DNA of 64,000 nt, taken from positions 9,203,476 through 9,267,475 of the forward strand of contig CM022665.1 of the NCBI GenBank assembly GCA_012295275.1, in the 5' to 3' direction. Under the pieces are notes generated by a model, which worked only from the letters and a program-made list of their open reading frames with translations, was not told the DNA's origin and searched no databases. This DNA is from Chrysomallon squamiferum. Its lineage: Eukaryota; Mollusca; Gastropoda; Neomphalida; Peltospiridae. Positions 26,322 through 39,400 of this stretch are shown one piece after another; position 1 is the stretch's first letter; each line of letters begins with the position of its first letter. The position numbers and the translations under genes were made by a program.

Positions 26322-28506
26322 AACTCCATGCATCTGCTGTAATGAGAAGATACAATTCCCCTTTGTAAAAATCCATGACTTTATTTCAGACATTAAATTG
26401 AAAAGATGTATTTGTTTTATTTTATTTTGACAAATATAAAAATGAAAATTATTACAAACAGCATTTGAATGGCATTAAAATGCCTATTTTGTCTTTATAT
26501 TTCATAATCTGGAGTTGCAGTATCTTTTTATTTATTTCCTACAAAGTTTTAAAAAATGCAAATCATGATCTTAATTGAAAGGATGTACTATATATATATA
26601 TATATATATAAATATATATTTTAACAAATTTAAAAATGAAAATTATTACAAACAGCATTTAAATGTCACATAGAATTCTGAAGTAATGTCTCTTCAGATG
26701 TTTCTTTGTAATTTTTGGCAGTAGCCACCTGTGTGCACAATTCTTTTTCAGAGATTGCTACTTTTCCAGCCTTCTTTCAATAAAATTAAATTAATTACTT
26801 GGAATGGCAGCAAACTAATGCTATCAGCTATCTATTCTTTAGACTTCAGTTATTCTTATTTCCCCATTTCCATCCAGATGCAACTTACCTGTTGAAGCAA
26901 ATGAATTTCAATACACATCCAGATCTTTGCACACCCATATATTCACATTACTGAAGACTACTAAAATTATCACGATTCATTTAAACCTTATTTTATTTAA
27001 ATATTTGCCTACTGCAATGCTCAATACTATTAAAATCCATTTTAAAATCAGTGTTTTTATTATTTTAGTGTTGTTTTTAATTTTAAAAAAGTGCATTAGT
27101 AAAATTCATAAAAAATTCAACAATTTATTTACCCACATGATAATGTCAATATAATCCAACTGCCCACGTATTTGAATTGCATGGACAATTTACTTTTTTT
27201 TTTTTTTTTTAAATTACCACCATGCAATAAAAGCACACACACATACATACTAAGATTTACTGTATACAAGTTTTGTTGTTCCTCAACAAAACATTTTGTT
27301 ACAAGAAATTGATGAATGACAAGTCTTACTGATCACAGAAATGACAATTTTTTAAGTGTTACAAGCAGTCCATTCAGAAATCAGTTCATAAAATGATAAT
27401 TTTGATTTCACAATTGTTAAAAAACTGGAAAAAAAACCCAACCTTTCAAGGCCAATAAAATAAAATTACATAAATAATTATGTCTTCAGTATGGGATACA
27501 AGGAATAAATAAATGATGCAAAATTATCTTTGTATCACCCACCCCCCCATTACACGTTTATGAACAGTTTCATAAAAATTAAAGTATGAAGTGATATGAT
27601 CAGACATGGTTATTCTGATAAATTTTGCAGCCTTGAATGTTTATTATCGATTGTTTGAAATGAAGTATCTCTGTGGGAATACTGTTAACACTTTAAAGAT
27701 ACACTGTCAGTGCACTTGTTAACATAACATTCATAATAAATAAAGATTAACATGTATCTTTTCATCATACACAATACATTTTTCTCAACAGCAGTACAAA
27801 GAAGAAATGTCCTTTTCTTTTATTACTTACTGTGATGAAAAAAAGTCAACTTTTTGATAGAGATGGTGTTAAAAGCAACAAACACCATGATATTCCATAT
27901 TGTTTACACACAGATACACCTGTGTGTGTGTGTCTTCATATAGGAAACTTAACAGTTTTTTGTTTCCTATTTTTAACAACTGTTCTGTAACAAGTTTTCT
28001 ATCAATCAGTGACTTTTAGCAAGCCTATTATACTATCAATCTTCTATTTCAAGATAGAAGAAAAAGTATACATTTTAAAATGTATTGAGTCTAACAGCAT
28101 AACCAAAAGTACATTTTATTTTTTAACATTTCCTATATGATTACCAGAACATTATAGCACATTTATATAAATAGAAAAAATTCAATCAAAAAGATTGCCA
28201 GATCTAAATTCACTATTTGACTATTTCTTGTTGGATCAATTTTGGTCATCAGTATTTAGTTTTCTGAAAATAATAAAATGTAAGTTAGTACACCAAAAAT
28301 TTGTAAATGTACATTTTATCACAAAAGCTGTGTCCAATACATGTTGTATCTTCTCATTTCAAGTTTCAGTAATTTTAATATTTGTTTTTGCAGTTTGGTT
28401 TTGGTTTGTCTTGTGTTAAAAATTTTCAGAGGAAAGAAAATGTCTTTACAATACATTCTTTACTAACACACATTTTCATAATAGACTTTTTAAAAAAGTG
28501 TAGATA
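25412..28506. other. Convergent 3' UTRs of PNISR and SCAF, with AT repeats
   Basis: No coding region supported. PNISR polyadenylation candidates are at 25660-25665 and 25822-25827. Minus-strand AATAAA candidates for SCAF are at 28115-28120 and 27818-27823. It contains (TA)n/(CA)n at about 26215-26247, poly-T at 26290-26314, (TA)n at 26590-26611, and a duplicated segment of about 75 bp (26396-26470 and 26574-26664). Confidence 0.5.
26396..26664 (+). repeat. Local direct duplication, about 75 bp, two copies
   Basis: Copy 1 at about 26396-26470 and copy 2 at about 26574-26664 share TTGAAA(A/G)GATGTA at the left. At the right both hold AAAAATGAAAATTATTACAA followed by ACAGCATTT. Copy 2 is split by a (TA)n expansion. 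It lies in the PNISR/SCAF 3' intergenic region. Confidence 0.7.
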
Positions 28507-30627
28507 TTAACTTTGCACAGTGCCCTCTGAATCTGCACTTAATTCAGATTGTTTCGCCACCATCTGCTCCAATTCTGCAGGAGCTATGTCATTAGTGTCA
28601 ATGTTCTTATCTGGTCCATTCATTTCTGGTGGAACTATTTGGCTTGAAGTGTTACAATCACTATCATTTATAGATTTCATTTCTATTGATTCCTTGCATT
28701 CAGCTATTGATTTCACTTTTTCACCAACAGATTCAGTCACAGGTAAATTATTTTCTACATTATCCGCAGACTGATTAATGGTGCTGTGGTTGGAAGCATC
28801 GCTGCCATTTTTATTAACATTAATTTCACTACTGACAGTAGAATCATTTACTGGCTGAGATTTATTTTCTTCTGATGCAGTAACCTCAGTACTTGATATA
28901 TTATTATCAGAACTATCAACTGCTACTGATATGATTTCGGCTGATGCTGATGCTTCCACAGTGGATGTAGTGATGGAAGTGTCATTTTGTGTTGCAGGTT
29001 CATTTTCTATTTGTGAAGGTTCAATAGTATTCGGCACCGATTTCGATTCTGAATTTGGGACAGAGACTTCCGCAGGGTTTAAATCAACTGTGGACTTTTC
29101 CAATAAATCAGATTCAGAGGCAGCTGGTCCATCACTCCACCTACTTTGTCTACCTGATCTATCACGGCTTTTAGTCACTTTGGGTTCTTGTACTCTGTCT
29201 GATTCTCTAGCTCTGTCTTTGTCTCTGTCATGTTCTCTGTTGCTGTCATGTCGTGATCGCCTATCTCTGTCTCGATCTCTGTCCCTGTCCCGTTCTCTGT
29301 CATAACTTCTGTCACTCCTTGGACTGCGTTCATATCTGTTGCTATCACGGAAGCCTTGATCTCTACCAAACCCTCTATCTCTGTCTTTCTCCCCTCTGTC
29401 TAAATCTCTTTCTCTGCGGAAGTCTCTGTCCCTGTCACGACCAAAGTCTCTGCTTCTTCCACGGCCAGTCCCAAATCTATATGGTGGATTGCCCATTCCT
29501 TCAAAGTCATCATCCATTCTATCAAAGTCCCTTCTTCCAAAGTTTTCAGGTGGGAGAGGATTATCAGATGGACCATGCCTATCAGGATCATTTGGATTCC
29601 AATGATCTGTTTCTATTTCCATCAGTGGACGTGGGCCACTGAAATGTTCACGGTCATCAATATCACCACGATTATAATTGGGAGCAGGCGATTCTTCCAT
29701 AAATGGGCCTTCAACAGGTGGACCATTTGGTCTGAAAGGAGGACGAGGACCTCTGAAGTTTTGTGGTCCACCTGGATGCCCTTGGGGTGAACCAAAATGT
29801 GGTGGAACTGATCCAAAGCCTGGTCTTAACCCTAATAATCCTGGCCTGTGCATACCAGGACCTGGTGCTCCTCTTGGCAAAAATGGTCTCATACTTTCAG
29901 GACCAGCTTGCATTAATGAGGTAGGTCCTTGTGGTCTGGCAGCACCAGACGTTCCAATCACAGTTTGTGGTACTGAAGATCTGAAATCCCCAGCAATCAT
30001 CATTCTTGGTCTTTCTCCCATGTTCATTTGCAGCATAGGCCGCATTGGTATCCCTATTCCATGTTGTTGTCCAACCAACACTGGACGAGTGACCTGACCT
30101 CGAATCATGGGACCTCCAGGCTGCAGCTGTATTGGTGCTGATGGCCTAGACATTGCAAAATTGGGAGGCTGACCAGCTGTTGTTTGTATTTCTGGATTAG
30201 ACAATGATCTTTCATCTGTATCCTGAATATCCATGTTTTCATCTTCCTCATCTAATTCACCTTCAGCGGCTACAGCTCGAAGTGTACTTGGGGCAGGAAT
30301 ATTTTGTGATGTTGGAACAAACTGTGGTCTAAGTCCTGCTGGCATCATTCCTGGACCACCAACCATTGGTAACCGGATATTGGGAGGTGGCGGCATATTT
30401 GGATTAAAACCAGGATTAAAGCCTTGAAAGCGTGCCTGTGGAGGAATGCCAGGCTGGGCAACAATAGTAGCAGCTGCACTAGGAGGTTGTGGTTGTTGTC
30501 CTGAAGGAATTGATGTTGACAAAATACTCTGTATGGCTTGACTCAGTTGAGCACTTGCTGCTGACATTGTGAGTGGAGCTGACGATATTGCAGATGATAC
30601 AGCCAATACTGATGATGGTGGAACAGG
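28507..30627 (-). CDS. SCAF8: SCAF terminal exon: Pro/Gly/Met-rich, RD-rich and acidic tail
   Basis: A 2,121-bp last exon (706 residues) after acceptor gttttTAG. The order is Gln/Pro/Ser-rich, then Gly/Pro/Arg/Met-rich (many MRP, PGPGM, RPG), then an RD/RE block of about 100 residues, then an acidic Ser/Thr/Asn-rich tail ending in TAA. Organisation and the ADSEGT-like end mirror vertebrate SCAF8 (TETEGT). Confidence 0.9.
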   Translation of the reverse strand, partial: PVPPSSVLAVSSAISSAPLTMSAASAQLSQAIQSILSTSIPSGQQPQPPSAAATIVAQPGIPPQARFQGFNPGFNPNMPPPPNIRLPMVGGPGMMPAGLRPQFVPTSQNIPAPSTLRAVAAEGELDEEDENMDIQDTDERSLSNPEIQTTAGQPPNFAMSRPSAPIQLQPGGPMIRGQVTRPVLVGQQHGIGIPMRPMLQMNMGERPRMMIAGDFRSSVPQTVIGTSGAARPQGPTSLMQAGPESMRPFLPRGAPGPGMHRPGLLGLRPGFGSVPPHFGSPQGHPGGPQNFRGPRPPFRPNGPPVEGPFMEESPAPNYNRGDIDDREHFSGPRPLMEIETDHWNPNDPDRHGPSDNPLPPENFGRRDFDRMDDDFEGMGNPPYRFGTGRGRSRDFGRDRDRDFRRERDLDRGEKDRDRGFGRDQGFRDSNRYERSPRSDRSYDRERDRDRDRDRDRRSRHDSNREHDRDKDRARESDRVQEPKVTKSRDRSGRQSRWSDGPAASESDLLEKSTVDLNPAEVSVPNSESKSVPNTIEPSQIENEPATQNDTSITTSTVEASASAEIISVAVDSSDNNISSTEVTASEENKSQPVNDSTVSSEINVNKNGSDASNHSTINQSADNVENNLPVTESVGEKVKSIAECKESIEMKSINDSDCNTSSQIVPPEMNGPDKNIDTNDIAPAELEQMVAKQSELSADSEGTVQS

Positions 30628-33600
30628 CTAAAAACAAAACAGAACACTAAATTAAGACCATATCAAAAGGCTATTGTAATAACAAGATATAAAATTATTT
30701 AAGTGATTTTTTTCTTACAGTTTTAAGGAATATTTTTAAAAGATACTGACTTGTGAGGTAGGAGGAGCTCCGCCTATTGCTGTTAGTCCAGTCATTTGTG
30801 GAGGCATTCCTGGAGGAGGACCAGGTGGCATACGTATATGTTGTGGTGGCATACCAGGAGGCATTGGACCTGGCATCTGACCTGGCATTGGCATCATCAT
30901 TGGTGGCATTACTCCCATCTGAGGCATAACAGGGACAACACCTAAGAGGAAACATTTGCCAATTAATGTGAAACAAAATGTTGAAAAGACAACAAAAAAA
31001 AAAAAAAAAAAAAAAAATGGAAAAGAAGGAAAAACAACAGGTATACATAATTTTCTTTTATTTTTTGGATTATCTAATTACATTTTTTCAAAATAAATTC
31101 TTAACCTTCCAATTTTTCAATATGTTTATCAAATTAGGAGTACCAAATTTATCAATGTTTAGTAACAAATTTCTTTTTATAAAAATATAAATAATAATAA
31201 AAACAAAATAAACCAACCTGGCATTGGCCCAGCATACTGAGGCTGACCACCCATTGGCATTGGGACATTATTAGTCTGCTCAACTTGTGGAGTGGCATCA
31301 TGGCTTTCTTCTTCTGACTGGCCAAATTTCATCCCTAGAAATATTTATTTTGACAGATTAATTCCTTATTCATTGATTTTTGAAATAAATGTCCCTAATA
31401 AAACTGAATTTTTTTCCCATTTGACAAAGCAAGAATAACATCAACTACCCTTGGAAACATTAATGAAGAACCTGAATTATCCTAAGTGTGTTTTATACTT
31501 GTTTTGTAAATCTATTCAAAAAGAAAAAATATGCAGGCTTATGTGTCTCAAACTGCTTCATAGATTAATTTATAACATTAGTAAGATGCACAATTTCAAA
31601 CAAAATACCTTTCAAATGCTCAGGTAGCGTGTCCTCATCAATCATACCTCCACCACAAAGCTGATTAAGATCAGAAGGAAGTTTGCTCCATGGAATGTAA
31701 GTAACACCATGGTCTACATTCCACATATCCTTATAATCTTGATTCTTCACCCCAATACCCTGTGCCCAAGATACCTGATTAAAAACAAAAGTAACATTTT
31801 TTTTTATAACCTCTGAATATATATACTAAACACTGATATTATGGAAATTCACAAGGTAACAAAAACAAATAACAACATTCTTAACCAACTAGTACTGTTA
31901 TAATTTTTTAAAAACCAATATGGAAAACAACATAATTACCATATATACTTGTGTACAAGGCGACCTTATGTATAAGTCAATGTGTATTTTAAGACCAAAA
32001 ATTGCATCATTTTAGGTATTACTTGTGTATAAGTCGACTGTAGATTCCAGGCACCGTCACTATTTTTAGACCAGTGTGACAGTGCCACGAAGGCCTACAT
32101 TGTACGCCTACTGTAACATAACTTGCACGAGCTGTAACTTGCACGAACATACCATAATAACGTAAATGCATGTATTACACGAGCTATAGCCTAAATGTAT
32201 CATAAATAGTATCTCTTTAATGTAATAGGTCTAACATGGAGACCTAACTTACCGTTATATTTAGCTGTTCTATGATTTACAAAATTTGTCGGTAGTGGAT
32301 ATTAATGATGATTGCAATATTATTTCACCAAATTCTTTACAATTAAACAAGTGAGTTTTGTTTATGAAATTAGGACCGATATTTAGTGCAATTTGGCAGA
32401 GAAGTCTGCATTCCTAGATCATTGCAAGACGCCGTACTGACTGTTTTCTCGCTTTAAAATGTATTTTTATGTCATTAAACAGAAGAATATCATGTTTTAC
32501 ATTCATATTTGGTTTTGTTATTTAATTTTTCAAACATTTTTATACGATAAAATTATATTTTTGAAAAGCTGAAAGACCGCGATTATTTTAGATGCATCCC
32601 GTAGCAAAAAATAGTCAAAATGCGACTCTTCAGCAACAGCTACAAAAGCATTACCTATGTATAAGTCGACCCCCAAAATATTACCTTAATATAGTCTCCC
32701 AAAAATTCGACTTATACACAAGTATATACGGTAACTGAAACTACTACTTAGTAAGATACTGTTTCTTTACTAACCTTCAGAATGTTCCCATTAATCCTGA
32801 TTCCCCGGTCTAGTTTATCTCTTGCTTTATAAGCATCCTTTCTTCTCGCATAGTCAACATAAGCACATCCTCGTGGTGGAATTAACTGAAAAAGTTTAGT
32901 TTTTTTTAAATATTTCAAGTATATATTTTTCAAATACTATATTTTTCACTGCTTCACTGTCAGTAAAATAAACAAAAAAACTAATTTTTTTTTTCACTTA
33001 TATTTAGTCAGTGAATCAAACTTACCAATACATTAAACAGAATAGTCATGCCTTTATAAATATGCCATTTAAAATAAACTTTTATCTAACTTTAATGTTC
33101 TTGAAATTTATGTGCTTTATATTCTTGTAGTCTGTTAATAGTACCATTACCTATTTTCAGCTGAAGATACATTCTTGATCTCAAAATATCAATTTTCATC
33201 ATGGAATACATTTTTTAAAATTATTATTTTTAAATGTTATGTAAAAGAAGTCTGAAAATTACTTACATTTACACTATTTACTGTGCCATATTTTTCTATT
33301 TCTGTTCGAATATCTTCTTCTGTTGTATGTTTAGTTAAGTGACCCAACCACAAAGTAGTGGTGCAAACTATACAGAAAATAAAAGATTATTAACACTATA
33401 AGCATAAATAAATTATTGTTATTTACCATAGAAGTTTAAAAAATCTGATTAATAATGTAAATTGTCATTATCAGGTGCCTTAAATCCTTTTATTTTTAAC
33501 ATGTTATTCTAATGCAAAAGGCAATAAATCTTTTTATAGATCTTAAGTTACAAAGCTGATGAATTTAAACATATAATAATCAGGAATAAAACAAGATAAA

Positions 33601-36443
33601 CAAATTTTTAAAATATTTTGAGATTTAAAACAAATAATCAGGAATATCAGAATAACTGATGAAATACTAGTTACCACTTAGGTGTTTTTCTCTCAATGGT
33701 GGTAAACCCTTTTTTCTTCTTTCTCTTTCTTTTTCTTTAGTTTTTTCTCTATCACGATCACGTGATCTGCAACAAAAAATAAAAATAAAAGTATAGTATA
33801 CAAAATTGGTCACTTTTAATATAAAAGCTGTACAAATGATGATTCTGGAATTTATAACTTGGTTATTTATCAAACATAATATAATAAAAAAATTAAAATT
33901 AAAAAAAAAAAAAAAAACAAAAATAAAAAGTGAAAATGTGTCAGGAAAACCATTATTTCTTTTTTCAAATTCTATACAAAGATACATTCAAGTTCAAGGA
34001 TTAAGAAATTCAAGTATACCTGGATCTTCTGTGCCTATCTCTAGAACGTGATCTGCGTCTTCTATCTCTTGATCTAGAACGGGACCGTCTTCTTTTTCTA
34101 GGAGATCTAAATCACAGTACAGCCATTAAAACTCCAGTTTACAAGAATAGTTCTTTTACAGTTTAATTACCAATAAGTCTGTTGTTGTTTCACAAAATGA
34201 ATATTCCATCATACATTTTCTACCGCATACCATTTCTCTTTTCTGTGCAAGCAAATCACATATACTACATGAGCTGTTTAGAAAGACCTATGTAACATAG
34301 ATAACAATTTAGCTTGAGTGTATACCTGGATCGAGATCGATCTCTGTGTGCTCGATGTCTATCATCTTTATCATCATCACGATCATCCAAAGCCTCAACA
34401 TCTACAGAGCTATCTGGTGCAGGCTGAGAATGCTCATAGTTGCGATACTGTTGCTGCATTTGCTGCTGAACTGGATCTAGACGCTGCATTCCAATAGGAA
34501 TGAAACCAGGTGGAGGACCCTACATAACAATTTGTTATATGTTAGGAAAGGCTTTGGTCAATTAATTTTAAAAAAATATATTAAACAAAAAATTTCAAAG
34601 GTTATTATAAATTAAAAACATCTTTTTAAAACAAATATCAATCAAAACAAGCAGTTTATCTTTATACATAACCTTTTATGTCTGGTTATTATTTACCAAA
34701 TTTCACTCATGGTAAAAAACTTTAAAAAAAAAATTGTTACATAAATTATTAAGAATTAATGCAATAACTTTTTTTAAGATTAGTGACCTGTTTTATTTCT
34801 TTATCAAATTCTTCCTGCTGCTGCTGCAATACTTGCTGGCGCAGCTGTTCCTGGACAGTTATCTCATTTTTCTGCATTGTTTGAGACATCTGGTGTATAT
34901 GCTGCATTAAATTTGGATCGTTCAGAATATTCTGAACATTGCTCATAGGAAAACTGAAATAAAACAATGGATTATTTAAAATGAGCTTAAATACAAATAC
35001 TTTTTTTATTAATGTTTAAATATTTTTGTTAACATGCTTATTTTGCAAGAAGAAACAATGAAAATCAACAATATTCAAACAAACTTGAATGAAAAACTGT
35101 TACAGCTAATTAAGTTTATAAACACTTCTTCAATCACACATTGCAGTTCTTTTGTTCTTTTCTCATCATGATTATGGTAACATTTAGAAAAAAAAAGATC
35201 ATCCAAAAACTGAAGCATTTACTGATCTGACCTAAAGAAAATTACCTTTGTTGCATTCCCTGAGTTCCCTCTTTTTTATCATCTTCATCATCACTTTCTC
35301 CATAATCAAAATCTAGTAGTTTCTGAAAAGCAAAATCAGTCCATTTTTAAATACATTCTGACATCAATGAAATGTTTTGTTTCTGTTCAGACAGGTGGAG
35401 GTATGATTGACAAGGACACGCTACCTGAGCATTTGAAAGGTATTTTGTTTGAAACTGTGCATCTTACTAATGTTGTAAATGAATCTGTAAAGCAGTTAGA
35501 GGCACGTAAGCCTACATATTATATCATACAAATATTTTTTTATTGCCTATTTTACTAACTGTTGCCTCTTGTTCAAAAAAACTCTCTAGCAATAAAAAGT
35601 ACAATTCGAAATACAGATATCTTACTTTATTAAAACCAGGTTCTGGTGGTGGGTTGTCACTAACAGCAGCCCCAGTCTTGCTAAGAAGCTGATTAGTTAG
35701 TGTCTGTATCTGAGCCAATAAGTTGCTGTCAATCACTGGCCCTGACTCTTGAGGTTTCTGCATCAGTTCAGTTTGCTGCATTAGCTGCTGCTGGAGAATT
35801 TGCAACTGCTGCAACTGATGCTGCTGGGCACTTAAACTTGTTATACCTTGCTGTTTACAAAATAAATTAAACACAAACTGAAATATTGAATGCAAAATTT
35901 AACAGATATAAAAGTAATTCCATTTTAAGTACCATTTTAGTTTTATGCTAAACCCTTACAAATTTAATGGAAATATAATTAGATGTCTAAATTTTAACAG
36001 TTTTATTCTACTTAATATTTATATTTAGGATTATAGGACGGACAAAAATTTAATTTACAATCTTGCATTTTCTACAAACACAATTTCAAACATTTCCATA
36101 AGTATGGCACCATGCAATTTTCGCCCTTTATTAGATAAAAGCTATTTCAATAAATGTTATTTATGTTTGGATATTTATCTGTTATTTCCTAATTTTTAAA
36201 TGGTTTTATTTAAAATATGTAACACTAACATTGATAAAACTTACATCATCAGTCTGTTGTAACAGTTTAGTTACTGTTGCCAACATATCATTCTGTGTAG
36301 CGACAATGCTCTCAGCAGTTTTTGAATTGTCAACATGAGATTTATCAGCTGCTATACCAGATTGTGATGCCGAACCATGAGATTTTGCCTGAGCATTAAC
36401 AACTCTTTCAACAGCTCTCTGTGCTAAAAGCAATTAAAAATAA

Positions 36444-36476
<33 letters not shown>

Positions 36477-39400
36477 CATCTACATTTAAAAACACATTTT
36501 AGAATATCCAGTGCTTAAATAAAGTATTACAGTCCAAATGGCTGAACAGTAAAAATCAGAACTACTAATATGTTCTAACATGTCCATAATATGAAAATAA
36601 ACTGAAATATTTTCTCAACTTTAAAACCCAGTGCACGTTTCCTATTACTACCAGTAAGTTTATAAAAACATAGGGGGTGAAAAGCCAGTATTAAACAACT
36701 GTTTCAACAGTGACAGCTTAAATTCTAAAACAGTGATACAAATCACATCATCTGTTTTTCATATAACATTTTATTTCAGTAATCCCAAGAAACTTTTATT
36801 ACTACCACAGTTTGACAATTTCAAGAATAAATTTTAATAAATGAAAAAGAAATGTACCTGTAAGAACCAGTTCTACATTGTTAGGATCTGCAGCAAGATC
36901 TAGTAGTGGTTGCACAACCTCCATAGGAAACACTCCATTTTTCTGCCATAGATTTAGTACACGCACAACTTTACTCTGTTAAAAAGAAAAAAGAAAGACA
37001 AAATGTATAGGATTATGAATATATACCGAGTGACTGATCTGTTTTAGGCACAAGGAGGAAAACATTGTGTGCTTTCAAATTGTATGCCTCTATAAACACA
37101 TTAAAAATAATAAAGCTTGTTCAATCATGTATTTTAAATATTAAAAATCTTGACAAGATTTAATACTCATAAAAACCTTTACATGTTTATATATTTGTTC
37201 TTATTTCTTTCCAGATAATTTTATTTAATAGGATACAGTCATAACTTGGAAAGTTTTAGACTTCAAGTAAAAAGGTCAAATTACTATTTAAATGTATGTA
37301 TACCTTTTCTTCTGGTGGACATTTAAAAAGATTCTGGAATGTTGAAACTATGTTTTTGGTAAAACGTGGAGCAAAGACATCTTTTTCTGTATTGAATTGG
37401 TGTCGAGACTGTCGCACTATTGAATCAATCACATACAAGCCAGGTACCTTGTATTCAGGTTTACACTGAAATAAATTTTTTATTAAACAATGAAAACACA
37501 ACAACATTCATGTTTATTTTTCTCACAGAATATTAAGTAATTTATTTCAGAATGACAGTGACAAAGGTTATTACCTTATAATTACAATATATATTTGAAA
37601 AGTTGAAAACAGAAATATTTTGAATTATTAATAATGTCTAAAGGTAAACAATATTCAACCAACCTTCTGAATAAATTTTTCAACACTCTGCACAACATGT
37701 TTGTAGAATTTGATAGCCTTTATGCCACATTTTGTGACATTGGCCATTTTGGCTCGCGATATTGGAGGCCGCATTTCATACAGAGATGAAAGCTGAAAAT
37801 AAATTTGAAATATACTTTTTTTAATGTTTTATTTAAAATGTAGAAAATAAAATTGTTCTGACAGTTTAATAACTAAAAAATATGTCCAGGGTTTGTACAC
37901 CCTTTGGAAGTTCATTTTCCATAACTATACCATGACTCAACACAATTCCATGACTGTATAATAAGAAGACATTTTAATGATGAATTTGTTATAACGTACA
38001 TATCTGTATTCAAAACAGAAATATCACAGGTTCAACTACTGTATTACAAGAATTTTATTCCAAAATTCATCTATACAAAAACAGAAATCTGAGTATGTGT
38101 ATCCAATATCAGATCTTAATTTTTAGGTTGTATCTTTCAAGTCCACTGTTATAATGTATTTCAGTTATTTGCAACTTAAGCTGTATTAAATAATAAAGAA
38201 ACTCTTTACAATTATATTACTTCAGTCATATGGAAACATTTTAAATATACAATAATAATAAAGCAGGGGTTAATACATGACTCCATACGGGTCAAGTAAA
38301 GTTACAGGAAATCAGTAGAACATTCAGTGGTTAGAAATCATGAATATTAAATAATAAATATGAAATTTTTAGAAACCAATACAAATTGATATACATGTGA
38401 AATGTATGTCCAATTTTAAATGCACACCCCTGCACCCCACAAAATTAATATCATTGGCTTTGGATTTTTCTTTTTTTTAATCATGATTTCATTACACTAC
38501 ATGTACATACTGAACACGAAAGAATGTTGTCTAACGCCAAACATTCTTGATGTAGTGAGTTGCATTTATTTTCAATGATGACCAAAATATCATTTTGTTT
38601 ATTTTATTTTTCAAATAAAAAATAATTCTTCTCAATATAAACAGACTGAATTTAGTTTCAGTACACGTAATCAGCAGATGTTCTAGTTGTAGTTCTCATA
38701 ATTTTCTATTTTGTTAGTGATTCAGATTATTCAGAATTTGATCAATAATATTTATTACACTGATGCATTCATTCTAACTTAGCTGTTAGTTGGAAAATAG
38801 TATATAGAGTTATATTTTTTATGGAAAAACCAACACCCTGCTTTATCAGGAACTTAAGTGTCTAACAAGTACAAAGGGCTCTTTCTTTATAATATTCTAT
38901 ACTGCAGCTGTGAGCCAAGCATTGCTGAATTAGAACAGTTTTGTTTCTATGTGACTTTATACTTATTCTTTCATTTTTTAATTTGCTCTATATTGCACAC
39001 TAACATTTTTGAACAGTATGTATGAAAACAAAAGGTTTAAAACTGCATTAAAACTGAATTCACTGGTTTGATATGTCTATTACACAGTAGATTCAGTTTT
39101 TAGTGTAAAATTCATTAATCATTAAAGGGAAATAATTACAATTCCTAACATTTACATGGACAAGTATATTTTTGATGGTACCAACTCAACCTGCACTTCA
39201 TGATGGCACAAATTTAGTTCACCACATTTATGTACTACATCAGTTGTTTTTCTGTCAATAATTATACCAGAATGCATTTGTTCCATGTGTAAACTGTTTG
39301 AAGTATGAAGATTCCTGTATACATCAAACTTCACAATAAATGTATTTCTAACATTAAAAGATCCCTGTTCAGATTTTTTTTTTTAAATTATTTGTCAATG

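Noticed and set aside
28195-28419. Plus-strand open frame near the SCAF 3' end
   Set aside because: It is in the SCAF 3' UTR, Phe/Val/Leu-rich, with no homology or splice sites.
29175-29816. Several overlapping open frames on both strands at the SCAF RD-rich region, which also looks like a direct-repeat array
   Set aside because: They are shadows of the RD/RE-coding repeats of the SCAF terminal exon; there is no spacer structure, so it is not a CRISPR array.
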